NCBI GenBank assembly: GCA_948560485.1
Contig: CAOXUF010000018.1
Location: 3,710-16,286 of the forward strand
From: an uncultured Eubacterium sp.
GTDB taxonomy: Bacteria; Bacillota_A; Clostridia; Lachnospirales; Lachnospiraceae
Direction: 5' to 3'
Length of the DNA stretch: 12,577 nt
The translations under genes and the position numbers were made by a program. Below the pieces are notes generated by a model, which was not told the DNA's origin, searched no databases, and saw nothing but the letters and a program-made list of their open reading frames with translations. Positions 1 to 6,196 of this stretch are shown one piece after another (the first letter of the stretch is position 1; every line of letters begins with the position of its first letter).

Positions 1-810
1 AAGTATTTCCGTCACTGTACCATTCTAATTCTGGGCAAGAGGCATGTTTAAAAGGATATTTTATCAGCCACTCTTCGTTTAGATATTTCCAACCTTTTTG
101 AACAGACTGAGGTATCATACCTATACAGTCAAATATTGCCCAAGTCGTTTGAGGTATCACAATTTCCGTAAATTCATCTGGTAAATCGACATCAGATATA
201 ACCATAATAGAATATTCTATTTCTTTTGAATCTTCATCATAATAGCCAAATAGTCCAAATGTACCTTTAGGATTGCCTTTATCCAAAGATACCAATTTTG
301 CGAAAATACCGTTTCTTTGGCAGTCACTCCAAAATTCAGGAATTTTTGAATAGTGTTCATTGTTCGCACATGAAACTTTGATACTCTTTCCAATCAAACG
401 TAAGCCCGGCTTTTGTTCTAATTTCCATGAATACTTCTGTTTATCTGCAATTTGCATTTTGGGCATGACTGCCAATTCCACATTTTTCTCTCGTGCTTCT
501 TTAGGAGAAACACCATGAAACTGATGAAACGCCTTTGTGAAAGAAGTAGGCGAATTGTAGCCATACTTATAGCTAATATCTACAATACGTAAATCCGTAC
601 TTTTCAAGTCGTATCCGGCTAAAGTTAATTTTCTGGAACGAACATATTCAGCAAAACTGATACCATTCATATAAGAAAATACTTTTTGAAAAAAACCAAA
701 TGAACAGCCCGCCATTTTTGCTATTTCATTATAATTGATAGGTTCTTCTTTTTTTGCAGATGATTTTCAACGTAATCTATTATATTTTGCAGTTTTTCGT
801 TCCATTCCAT
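1..810 (-). pseudogene. AraC-family regulator with GyrI-like effector domain; frameshifted, 3' end off the left edge
   Basis: Read from the ATG at 810-808, with GAGG 11 bases upstream. After 29 codons the frame stops at TAG (723-721). A shift of -1 at an A7 run (T7 at 749-755 on the + strand) opens an uninterrupted frame to base 1, about 270 residues in all. That joined product starts with two AraC-type helix-turn-helix motifs: the first around 'NEIAKMAGCSFGFFQKVF', the second around 'VDISYKYGYNSPTSFTKAF' and ending in the family signature 'HGVSPKEAR'. A GyrI-like/AraC effector-binding domain follows ('GLRLIGKSIKV', 'GLFGYYDED', 'TTWAIFDCIG'). Such proteins sense small molecules, often drugs or amphipathic compounds, and activate nearby genes; the ligand here cannot be read. 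Only about 20 residues should be missing at the edge. The rest of the gene shows no decay, so the shift could be a recent mutation, a sequencing error, phase variation or programmed frameshifting. Domain identity is firm; the functional state is not. Confidence 0.85.
749..755 (-). other. A7 slippery run at the frameshift in the AraC gene
   Basis: On the coding strand the zero-frame codons are CAA AAA AAG, which contain the heptamer A AAA AAG. This is the classical -1 slippery heptamer of E. coli dnaX. Slipping back one base there gives GAA GAA CCT, exactly the frame that carries the rest of the AraC protein. I see no strong stem-loop just downstream and no convincing Shine-Dalgarno stimulator upstream. 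The run alone would also allow A7/A8 slippage in DNA or transcript. Confidence 0.55.
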
Positions 811-837
811 AGTTAAATATACCTCTTCTCAAACGAT

Positions 838-866
838 ATTTTATCATGCGTAAATATAGATTTCAG
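838..866 (-). promoter_or_regulatory. Predicted sigma-A promoter for the AraC gene
   Basis: Reading leftward, CTGAAA (866-861) and TAAAAT (843-838) are 17 bases apart, and a TG one base before the -10 makes it an extended -10. It lies about 30 bases upstream of the ATG at 810. The rest of 811-937 is AT-rich, and I see no strong terminator in it after the M23 gene. Confidence 0.5.
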
Positions 867-937
867 CTCATTTTACGTACTGATTGGATAGCATATTAAA
901 TCATATCTTTAGTATACTTTATTGTAAATACTTATAA

Positions 938-1558
938 TTATTTAAATATCGACAAAGGATTGACTCGTATTCCATTTTTTATTACTTCAAAATGCAGATG
1001 TGGTCCTGTACTGTCCCCGGTACTTCCACTCAATCCAAGTACCTGTCCACGCACAACCTCCTCTCCCTTACTTACAAATAATTCTGACATATGTGCATAT
1101 CTTGTTTCAGTTTTTTTACTATGCCGCACTAGTACATTATATCCGTAACTTTCACTATAATATGCTAACTCTACCAAGCCTTTTTCAGCTGCTTTTACCT
1201 CTGTTCCCGTTGGTACTGCCCAGTCATGTCCCTTATGGCTGTTTACTCTGTCAACACTATCACCAAAATAAGAACTCGTTCTTCCGCCATCAACAGGTTT
1301 GATAAAAGAAAACGCCAATGACTGGCTCTTTCGTGATTGCTGAGTTTTATCATTGGCTGTTTTTATTTTCTTATCGCTTTTCTGTTTACTCTGAAGTTTT
1401 ATCCTGTCTTCCCTGCTGCTTTTTTCCACCTTACATTGTGCTATATAATTATATGCATAGACTTCCATTGCTGTCTGGCTGAAAATAGTTTTCGTCATCA
1501 TTAGTACAAAACATACTATGGGAACGGCTAAATATCTGCCATGTCCCGTGTGACACAA
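938..1558 (-). CDS. M23-family peptidoglycan endopeptidase, membrane-anchored or secreted
   Basis: A LytM/M23 zinc peptidase that would cut peptidoglycan cross-bridges outside the membrane. Residues 9-26 are hydrophobic and look like an uncleaved signal or anchor. Residues 42-80 are a highly charged Lys/Gln/Ser-rich linker. The M23 domain spans about 87-206 and has the whole zinc site: H108 and D112 ('SHKGHDWAVPTGT'), H156 ('YAHMSEL'), and H187/H189 ('GPHLHFEV'). With all ligands present it is probably active, unlike degenerate LytM activators. It is the last gene of the tight dinB/kinase run, 12 bases after the kinase stop and in the same frame. The start is uncertain. TTG (1558-1556) is 17 bases from the only good SD (GGAGG); an ATT at 1567-1565 is at the right distance (8 bases) and would give a normal 'MKKL' signal-peptide beginning. 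The next in-frame ATG, at residue 20, would destroy the hydrophobic segment. Confidence 0.9.
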   Translation of the reverse strand: MCHTGHGRYLAVPIVCFVLMMTKTIFSQTAMEVYAYNYIAQCKVEKSSREDRIKLQSKQKSDKKIKTANDKTQQSRKSQSLAFSFIKPVDGGRTSSYFGDSVDRVNSHKGHDWAVPTGTEVKAAEKGLVELAYYSESYGYNVLVRHSKKTETRYAHMSELFVSKGEEVVRGQVLGLSGSTGDSTGPHLHFEVIKNGIRVNPLSIFK

Positions 1559-1570
1559 CTTTTTAATTTT

Positions 1571-2080
1571 CTATCCCTCCAATTCTTTTACAATTTTATC
1601 CACTGTTTTCTTGATTGTACAATGGTGTTCACTTATTATTATATCCGCATATTTTTTATATAACGGGGTTCTTTCATGATACAAGTCCTTTAATGTCTGT
1701 CCTTTCTTTAACACAACACCTCTCTGCTTCAGGCTTCCCAGCCTTCTTGATAATGCCGGCAGTTCCAACTCAAGATAAATAACTGTTCCAATCTTAGAAA
1801 GATGCTCCATCGCTTCCTTTCCATATACAACACTTCCACCTGTAGCAATAACAGCTTTTCTAACGTCAATGGATGCATTTACTTCATTCTCTATTTTTAC
1901 AAACTCCTCTATTCCATCTTCTGCAATAATATCTTTTAAGAGCCTTCCTGTTTTCTCCTGTATCACTAAATCTGCATCAACAAACTGATATCCCAATATT
2001 TTTGCCAGCACCACTCCTATCGTACTTTTTCCTACTCCCGGCATACCAATTAATACAATATTTTCTTTATTATTTTTCAT
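1571..2080 (-). CDS. aroK: Shikimate-kinase-like P-loop kinase
   Basis: A 169-residue P-loop kinase of the AroK fold, the usual length of a stand-alone shikimate kinase. Visible motifs: Walker A 'GMPGVGKST' (12-20); the DxD pair D35/D37 that binds Mg and substrate; lid Arg R120; and R137 in 'ERTPLYKKYADI'. Classical AroK phosphorylates the 3-OH of shikimate in the chorismate pathway. Two substrate-site features differ here. The FRxxE motif, whose Arg grips the shikimate carboxylate, reads FVKIE (60-64), and the GGG loop reads GGS (81-83). The gene has no aro neighbours; it sits 21 bases after dinB and just before an M23 peptidase. The fold is certain, the substrate is not, and a paralogue with another small hydroxylated substrate is possible. 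The ATG at 2080 has AGGAG seven bases upstream, so the start is well supported. Confidence 0.75.
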   Translation of the reverse strand: MKNNKENIVLIGMPGVGKSTIGVVLAKILGYQFVDADLVIQEKTGRLLKDIIAEDGIEEFVKIENEVNASIDVRKAVIATGGSVVYGKEAMEHLSKIGTVIYLELELPALSRRLGSLKQRGVVLKKGQTLKDLYHERTPLYKKYADIIISEHHCTIKKTVDKIVKELEG

Positions 2081-2101
2081 GTCCTGTCTCCTCGTATTTC
2101 A

Positions 2102-3358
2102 TTACTGATTTTCTGTTTTTCTCTCCATCAGACTAGCTCTCCCTACCACGTCTTTACCATATTTATGCTTAATGGCATCCAATGCCTCATCCAGCTTTTT
2201 CATTTTTTCTCTGGACGGCTGCACATTATTACGTTTCTTTTCTTCTGTTCCTGACCAGCCTTCTATGTCCATGATAGACAACTGCTCCGGCTCACCATCC
2301 TCTACCAGATTTGCTGTCCTGACTCCTAAAAGCCTTACAGGCTTTCCACTCCACAATTCTTTTAATAATATCTTTATAATATTATATATCTCTGTTCCGG
2401 AATCTGTAGCCACCTCTACTGTAGTCTGTCTGGAACATTTTGTAAAGTCATTATATTTAATTTCCACTGCAATTGTTTTCGCTCTTTGTCTTCCTGCTCT
2501 TAACCTTCCCCCTACTTTTTCTGACAACCCCAATAACACCTTAAAAATCTCATCTATATCATCAACATCTCTTGATAGTGTCGTGGAATTACCCACTCCT
2601 TTTGACTCTTCTTTTACCGTATTTACAATACTGTCATCAATACCGTTTGCATACTCCCACAAAATTCTTCCGTGACTCTTCAGATGTGCTTCCAACACTG
2701 CTAATGGGCTCTTTGCCAGCTGGCCTATCGTAAAAATTCCCAGCTTATGTAATGTATCTACACTGGATTTTCCTGCCATAAACAATTCACTGACCGGTAA
2801 TCCCCACATTTTCTTTTGTATTTCCCGTCGATACAATGTATGTACCTTATCCGGTTTTTCAAAATCGGATGCCATCTTTGCCAGTACTTTTACATCGGAG
2901 ATTCCAACATTTACAGTAAACCCTAATTGTTCCTTCACCTTATCCTTAATGGCTGCTGCCGCCTCCTCCGGTGTTTCAAACAAGTTACGAATGCCCGAAT
3001 AGTCCATATAACACTCATCAATACTCACTTGTTCAATATCCGGAGTATAATGACATAATAATTTCATTAATTTATGGCTCATCTCCTCATAATAATGATG
3101 TTCAGGCGGAACCATTTCGAGATGTGGACACTTTCTAAGCGCATTTACTACCGGCTCTCCGGTTACTACACCATATTTCTTTGCCGAAATAGATTTTGCC
3201 AAAACAATACCGTGCCTGCTTTTCCTGTCCCCTCCTACGATACATGGAATCTCCCGTAAATCTCTTCCGTATCCTTCCTGCATCATCTTTACGGCTGTCC
3301 AACTGAGGTATGCTGAATTTACATCAATATGAAAAATAATCTGTTCTTTCTCATTCAT
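2102..3358 (-). CDS. dinB: Y-family DNA polymerase (DNA polymerase IV type)
   Basis: A translesion DNA polymerase that copies past damaged bases, with low fidelity and no proofreading. The palm carries the catalytic acids D12 ('FHIDVNSAYLSW') and D114/E115 ('SIDECYMDYSG'). Thumb motif 'VGISDVKVLAKMASDFEKPDK' variants and little-finger motifs ('YNDFTKCSRQTTV') follow in the expected order. Aligned with E. coli DinB, the steric-gate position holds Tyr17 rather than Phe, as in archaeal Dpo4. 'QLSIMD' (359-364) fits the beta-clamp binding motif. At 418 residues it is longer than E. coli DinB (about 350), through a charged C-terminal tail ending with 'KYGKDVVGRASLM'. The ATG at 3358 has AAGGAG five bases upstream. 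It lies 36 bases after the flavin reductase gene and 21 before the kinase gene. No LexA-type operator was recognised directly upstream. Confidence 0.95.
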   Translation of the reverse strand: MNEKEQIIFHIDVNSAYLSWTAVKMMQEGYGRDLREIPCIVGGDRKSRHGIVLAKSISAKKYGVVTGEPVVNALRKCPHLEMVPPEHHYYEEMSHKLMKLLCHYTPDIEQVSIDECYMDYSGIRNLFETPEEAAAAIKDKVKEQLGFTVNVGISDVKVLAKMASDFEKPDKVHTLYRREIQKKMWGLPVSELFMAGKSSVDTLHKLGIFTIGQLAKSPLAVLEAHLKSHGRILWEYANGIDDSIVNTVKEESKGVGNSTTLSRDVDDIDEIFKVLLGLSEKVGGRLRAGRQRAKTIAVEIKYNDFTKCSRQTTVEVATDSGTEIYNIIKILLKELWSGKPVRLLGVRTANLVEDGEPEQLSIMDIEGWSGTEEKKRNNVQPSREKMKKLDEALDAIKHKYGKDVVGRASLMERKTENQ

Positions 3359-3394
3359 TTCTGCTCCTTTAGGTAATAAATTCTTCGCATCCTT

Positions 3395-3958
3395 CTATTT
3401 TTTCTTTACTGCATAACCAAACTTTCCAATTTTTTTCCCGGTGTTATAATACTGACCATGTGAATATACTAATGGATGCGCTTTTTCTAAATGAAACTTC
3501 CCCTTATCATCCATATAGCGCTTATCTGCATGTACACACAATACCTTTGCCAAAAACATATCATGTGTTCCTAATCTTGTTATGTCAACCACTTCACATT
3601 CAATATTTACCGGACTGTCCTTCAAAAGCGGCGCTTTTACATACTTCGCCCTCTCTGTTTTCAATTTCATCTTCTCAAACTTATTTTCATCTCTCCCTGA
3701 TCTCACACCACAGTAATCTGTGGCTTTTGCCAGCTTGTCCGTTGTGAGGTTAATTACAAACTGCCCCGTCTCCCTTATCATATCATAAGAATATCTGGAG
3801 GGTCTCACAGAAATGTATACCATTGCAGGGTCTGAACAGACGGTTCCTGTCCATGCCACTGTGAATACATTCTCATTTCCCTTATTATCTGCCACCGTTA
3901 CTAAAACTGCCGGTAATGGATATAACATATTTCCCGGTTTCCAAATTTCTTTCGCCAT
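3395..3958 (-). CDS. Flavin reductase / flavoredoxin-like FMN-binding protein
   Basis: A flavin reductase-like split-barrel protein that binds FMN and transfers electrons or reduces flavin using NAD(P)H. The family pattern runs from about residue 13: 'LYPLPAVLVTVAD', 'VFTVAWTGTVCSDPAMVYISV', 'RYSYDMIRETGQFVINL', then 'KATDYCGVRSGRDENKF' and 'PLVYSHGQYY' near the end. There are no membrane segments, so it should be cytoplasmic. I start it at the ATG at 3958 (187 residues), with GGAGG five bases upstream. The longer frame from GTG at 3970 puts its start codon directly next to that Shine-Dalgarno sequence, which makes it unlikely. It follows the TcaA-like gene by about 80 bases and precedes dinB by 36. 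The electron partner is unknown; the neighbours give no redox pathway. Confidence 0.9.
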   Translation of the reverse strand: MAKEIWKPGNMLYPLPAVLVTVADNKGNENVFTVAWTGTVCSDPAMVYISVRPSRYSYDMIRETGQFVINLTTDKLAKATDYCGVRSGRDENKFEKMKLKTERAKYVKAPLLKDSPVNIECEVVDITRLGTHDMFLAKVLCVHADKRYMDDKGKFHLEKAHPLVYSHGQYYNTGKKIGKFGYAVKKK

Positions 3959-3998
3959 ATTTCCCTCCACTTTTTCAATTAATTCTGACTATTCTCTA

Positions 3999-4025
3999 TT
4001 TAATAATCTCATTTCTTTTATTAAA
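3999..4025. repeat. AT-only inverted repeat between the TcaA-like and flavin reductase genes
   Basis: TTTAATAA (3999-4006) and TTATTAAA (4018-4025) are perfect 8-base complements around an 11-base spacer. As RNA the stem is A/U only and has no strong U tail, so it is a poor terminator. It could be a protein site or chance in AT-rich DNA. Confidence 0.3.
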
Positions 4026-4038
4026 TATCGTCACCATA

Positions 4039-5175
4039 TTAATTCTTTTTATTTTTATTCTTTACTTCTATATTTTCAATGATTAGTTTGTCTTTATGTG
4101 CCTTATATTTTAATATCAGTTTACTGCTGCATGTTCCCGAAATACGGTCTACATAACTGTTTGCCAAGGATGTGTCTGTAGCAGAAACATACTTATATTT
4201 ATAAGTACATGTTAAAACATAATTGTTATTTTTTTCATCGTAACGGATATCTGTTTTCAAGTCACGGATTTTCATATCAAGGACTTTAAATTTATCAACA
4301 TTTCTTTTTTCCGGCCAGAAAATGATATCTTCTGATTTTTCTACATATTCAGATACTTTATTTTTCACCTTTTTAGAAGCAAACATACTTATTAATTTAA
4401 CGTTATTTTTATCTCTGCTTCGTACAGCTTTGTAAAACTGATTCATTACTTTCTTTCCATTATCTGTAATGATTTTTTCATACTTGTCATTAGCTGTGAG
4501 TTTCGCCTTTGTCAAATCTATTGTAACCTTTTCTCCACGAATATCTAAAACCTTGTTTCTGGCATAAACATCATTGGTTGCAGAAATTTTATATTTCCCA
4601 TCTAAAATGCCTTTAAATTGATAAATTTTATTGTCCTGATTTGTCTCTGCCTTTGATACTTTATCAGAAATTCCATTTCCATTTAGCTCTAGTTTATCTG
4701 ATTTTGGTAAAATGATACGTATATCTTTTGCCATCATATCTGTAATGTCCACATAATAATCCGGAATAATGTTGATTCCATGATGCTTTGATTCTATGTA
4801 AACTACGAAATCCCGGCTTTTCTTTGTCTCATCATTTTTGCAGGTTACCAAAACAAACTTCCTGCCATCCTTTTCATCCGGTTCCTTAATATCATAGGAA
4901 TCTATCACATAACTTTGTCTTAAATTTTTCATATTTTCCATATACATATTTTTATCAATATAAAACCCTTCGTCCTGATATATACATTGATACATTTTTT
5001 CATAATTCTGCTGCACAAATGCTCTGAAATATGACACTGCTACATCCGTAGGATTAGATTCATGCTGGATATACGCAATCAATGAACCGGTGCCCATGCA
5101 CACTCCTATAAATACTAAAATACAGATAAGAGAAAACACTCTGCTTTTTTTTATTTTTCTAAATACTTCTTTCAT
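4039..5175 (-). CDS. Single-pass membrane protein, TcaA-like, with NTF2-like extracytoplasmic domains
   Basis: I do not recognise a named gene. The protein has a short basic N-terminus (residues 1-12), one membrane segment (about 13-35) and a roughly 340-residue Lys-rich outer part, giving the topology of an anchored surface protein with no lipobox. Three sections can be distinguished. The first, residues 41-143, begins 'SNPTDVAVSYFRAFVQQNYEKM', shortened here as 'DVAVSYFRAF', and resembles the NTF2-like fold of MecA_N/DUF4878 proteins. The second, about 150-222, is a beta-rich module with 'KLELNGNGIS' and 'LDGKYKISATNDVYARNK'. The third, about 238-378, opens with 'GKKVMNQFYKAVRSRDKN' and looks like another NTF2-like domain. 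This order recalls staphylococcal TcaA, which acts at the cell wall in glycopeptide response, but the cytoplasmic zinc ribbon of TcaA is absent. The ATG at 5175 has AAGGAG five bases upstream. It is divergent from the sigma-like gene. Confidence 0.75.
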   Translation of the reverse strand: MKEVFRKIKKSRVFSLICILVFIGVCMGTGSLIAYIQHESNPTDVAVSYFRAFVQQNYEKMYQCIYQDEGFYIDKNMYMENMKNLRQSYVIDSYDIKEPDEKDGRKFVLVTCKNDETKKSRDFVVYIESKHHGINIIPDYYVDITDMMAKDIRIILPKSDKLELNGNGISDKVSKAETNQDNKIYQFKGILDGKYKISATNDVYARNKVLDIRGEKVTIDLTKAKLTANDKYEKIITDNGKKVMNQFYKAVRSRDKNNVKLISMFASKKVKNKVSEYVEKSEDIIFWPEKRNVDKFKVLDMKIRDLKTDIRYDEKNNNYVLTCTYKYKYVSATDTSLANSYVDRISGTCSSKLILKYKAHKDKLIIENIEVKNKNKKN

Positions 5176-5210
5176 TCTGACTCCTTTTTTATCAATAAAC
5201 CCATATGTAA

Positions 5211-5239
5211 ATGTTACCTATTATCCTTGATTTTTGCAA
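5211..5239 (-). promoter_or_regulatory. Predicted promoter for the TcaA-like gene (leftward)
   Basis: Reading leftward, TTGCAA (5239-5234) and TAACAT (5216-5211) are separated by 17 bases and lie about 36 bases before the start codon. Each box matches the sigma-A consensus at four of six positions. Its -35 box overlaps the inverted repeat 5225-5241. Confidence 0.45.
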
Positions 5240-5241
5240 GG
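5225..5241. repeat. Inverted repeat over both divergent -35 boxes
   Basis: CCTTG (5225-5229) and CAAGG (5237-5241) flank a 7-base spacer. The element covers the predicted -35 box of the rightward promoter and the -35 box of the leftward promoter, so one bound protein could affect both genes. With 5-base arms it could also be chance. Confidence 0.35.
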
Positions 5242-5255
5242 CTTTTATGTATCAT
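5227..5255 (+). promoter_or_regulatory. Predicted promoter for the sigma-like gene (rightward)
   Basis: TTGATT (5227-5232) and TATCAT (5250-5255) have the ideal 17-base spacing. The -10 matches consensus at five of six positions. It lies about 35 bases before the ATG at 5290, which has AAGGA about eight bases upstream. Confidence 0.55.
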
Positions 5256-5289
5256 TTATGTATTAATAAAAGGAAAAAGGATATAAGAT

Positions 5290-6177
5290 ATGGACAAGAA
5301 AACATTATTTAATAACGCATTGACAGAATTCGTCTCTTTTGCTGCAGCCAAGGGAAATAAAGTTACAGTAAATGATATAAAATCCCATTTTGACGGTTTT
5401 ATTGAAGATGAAAGTCAATATCAGTTTATTTATGATTATATGACTGTAAACAAAATAGAAATTGACGGTTTTACACCTTCGGGCGAGAATTTTTTCGAGA
5501 CAGAATACAGTGCATCAAATATTTCAGCCCAGGTTACACGGGATGAGAATAAAGAGTCAAAAGAAGAGTTAGAATTTATTAAAATGTACTTGTCTGACAT
5601 GGAGAATATTCCATCCATAAGTCTGGAAGAGCAAAATAATTTCGTTGAAAAACTGGTAAACGGAGATACTTCCTGCACTGAAAAACTAATAGAATCAAAA
5701 CTTCAAACAGTAGCGGACTTTGCTGAGAAATATCGTGGCAGAGGAGTGTCATTTGGGGATTTAATTCAGGAAGGAAATCTAGAATTGATGATTGCCATTT
5801 CAGAGTATCAGACATCTTTCGGTGACTTTAACCAATATATCGACAAGCGAATTGAAAATGCCATTGTCAACACGATTAATCATGAAATCAATTCTGACAG
5901 AGTGGGCCAGCATTTAGCAGATAAATTAAACCAGTTAGACAATACTACAAAAGAATTGAACAAAAAACTCGGACGCGTTCCCGAATTATCTGAATTGGCT
6001 GATGCTATGGGTATTTCTGAAGATGAAGCCTCATTACTTTTAAAGACTTCATTAGATACTCTTTCCGTAAACGAGGATACACAAATCACTGAGGATTCTT
6101 CTGATGAGAACAACATTGATTTAACGACACCATCCAGTGGAAGTGATCCACTGACATGGCGTAAACACAGCCGTTAA
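5290..6177 (+). CDS. Sigma-70-like protein without region 4 and without the -10-reading residues
   Basis: A 295-residue protein clearly related to the primary sigma factor. Residues 8-60 match region 1.1 ('AAAKGNKVTVNDIKSHF', then 'YDYMTVNKIEIDG'). Residues 95-127 match region 1.2 ('MYLSDMENIPSISLEEQ'). Residues 129-200 match region 2, including the core-polymerase contact 'GVSFGDLIQEGNLELM'. Residues 204-262 match region 3 ('LNKKLGRVPELSELADAMGI'). An acidic, Ser/Thr-rich tail (263-295) stands where region 4 should be, so no -35 reading domain exists. In region 2.3/2.4 the usual 'YATWWIRQAI' is 'YIDKRIENAI': the WW pair that opens the -10 and the Arg-Gln that reads it are gone. It may therefore bind core polymerase without starting normal transcription; a regulator or sigma competitor is my inference. 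It could instead be a lineage-specific sigma working with a partner. The ATG at 5290 has a good SD. The gene ends three bases before the convergent lacI-type gene. Confidence 0.85.
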   Translation: MDKKTLFNNALTEFVSFAAAKGNKVTVNDIKSHFDGFIEDESQYQFIYDYMTVNKIEIDGFTPSGENFFETEYSASNISAQVTRDENKESKEELEFIKMYLSDMENIPSISLEEQNNFVEKLVNGDTSCTEKLIESKLQTVADFAEKYRGRGVSFGDLIQEGNLELMIAISEYQTSFGDFNQYIDKRIENAIVNTINHEINSDRVGQHLADKLNQLDNTTKELNKKLGRVPELSELADAMGISEDEASLLLKTSLDTLSVNEDTQITEDSSDENNIDLTTPSSGSDPLTWRKHSR

Positions 6178-6196
6178 CTTTTATTTTAACGTTTTT
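6172..6196 (+). terminator. Weak terminator overlapping the end of the sigma-like gene
   Basis: CGTTAA (6172-6177, containing the TAA stop) pairs with TTAACG (6186-6191) across an 8-base loop and is followed by TTTTT. The stem is short and AT-rich. It also overlaps the last codons of the opposing regulator gene, so the two transcripts probably overlap at their ends. Confidence 0.4.

Noticed and set aside
899..937. Possible terminator after the M23 gene
   Set aside because: Only a short A/T stem (AGTAT...ATACT) without a U-run; too weak to list.
2172..2675. Rightward 167-codon open frame
   Set aside because: Lies wholly antisense to dinB, which has full catalytic motifs; composition is that of a shadow frame.
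3959..3970. GTG start four codons upstream for the flavin reductase
   Set aside because: The GTG abuts the GGAGG that serves the ATG at 3958; a start cannot use it at that position and no other SD is present.
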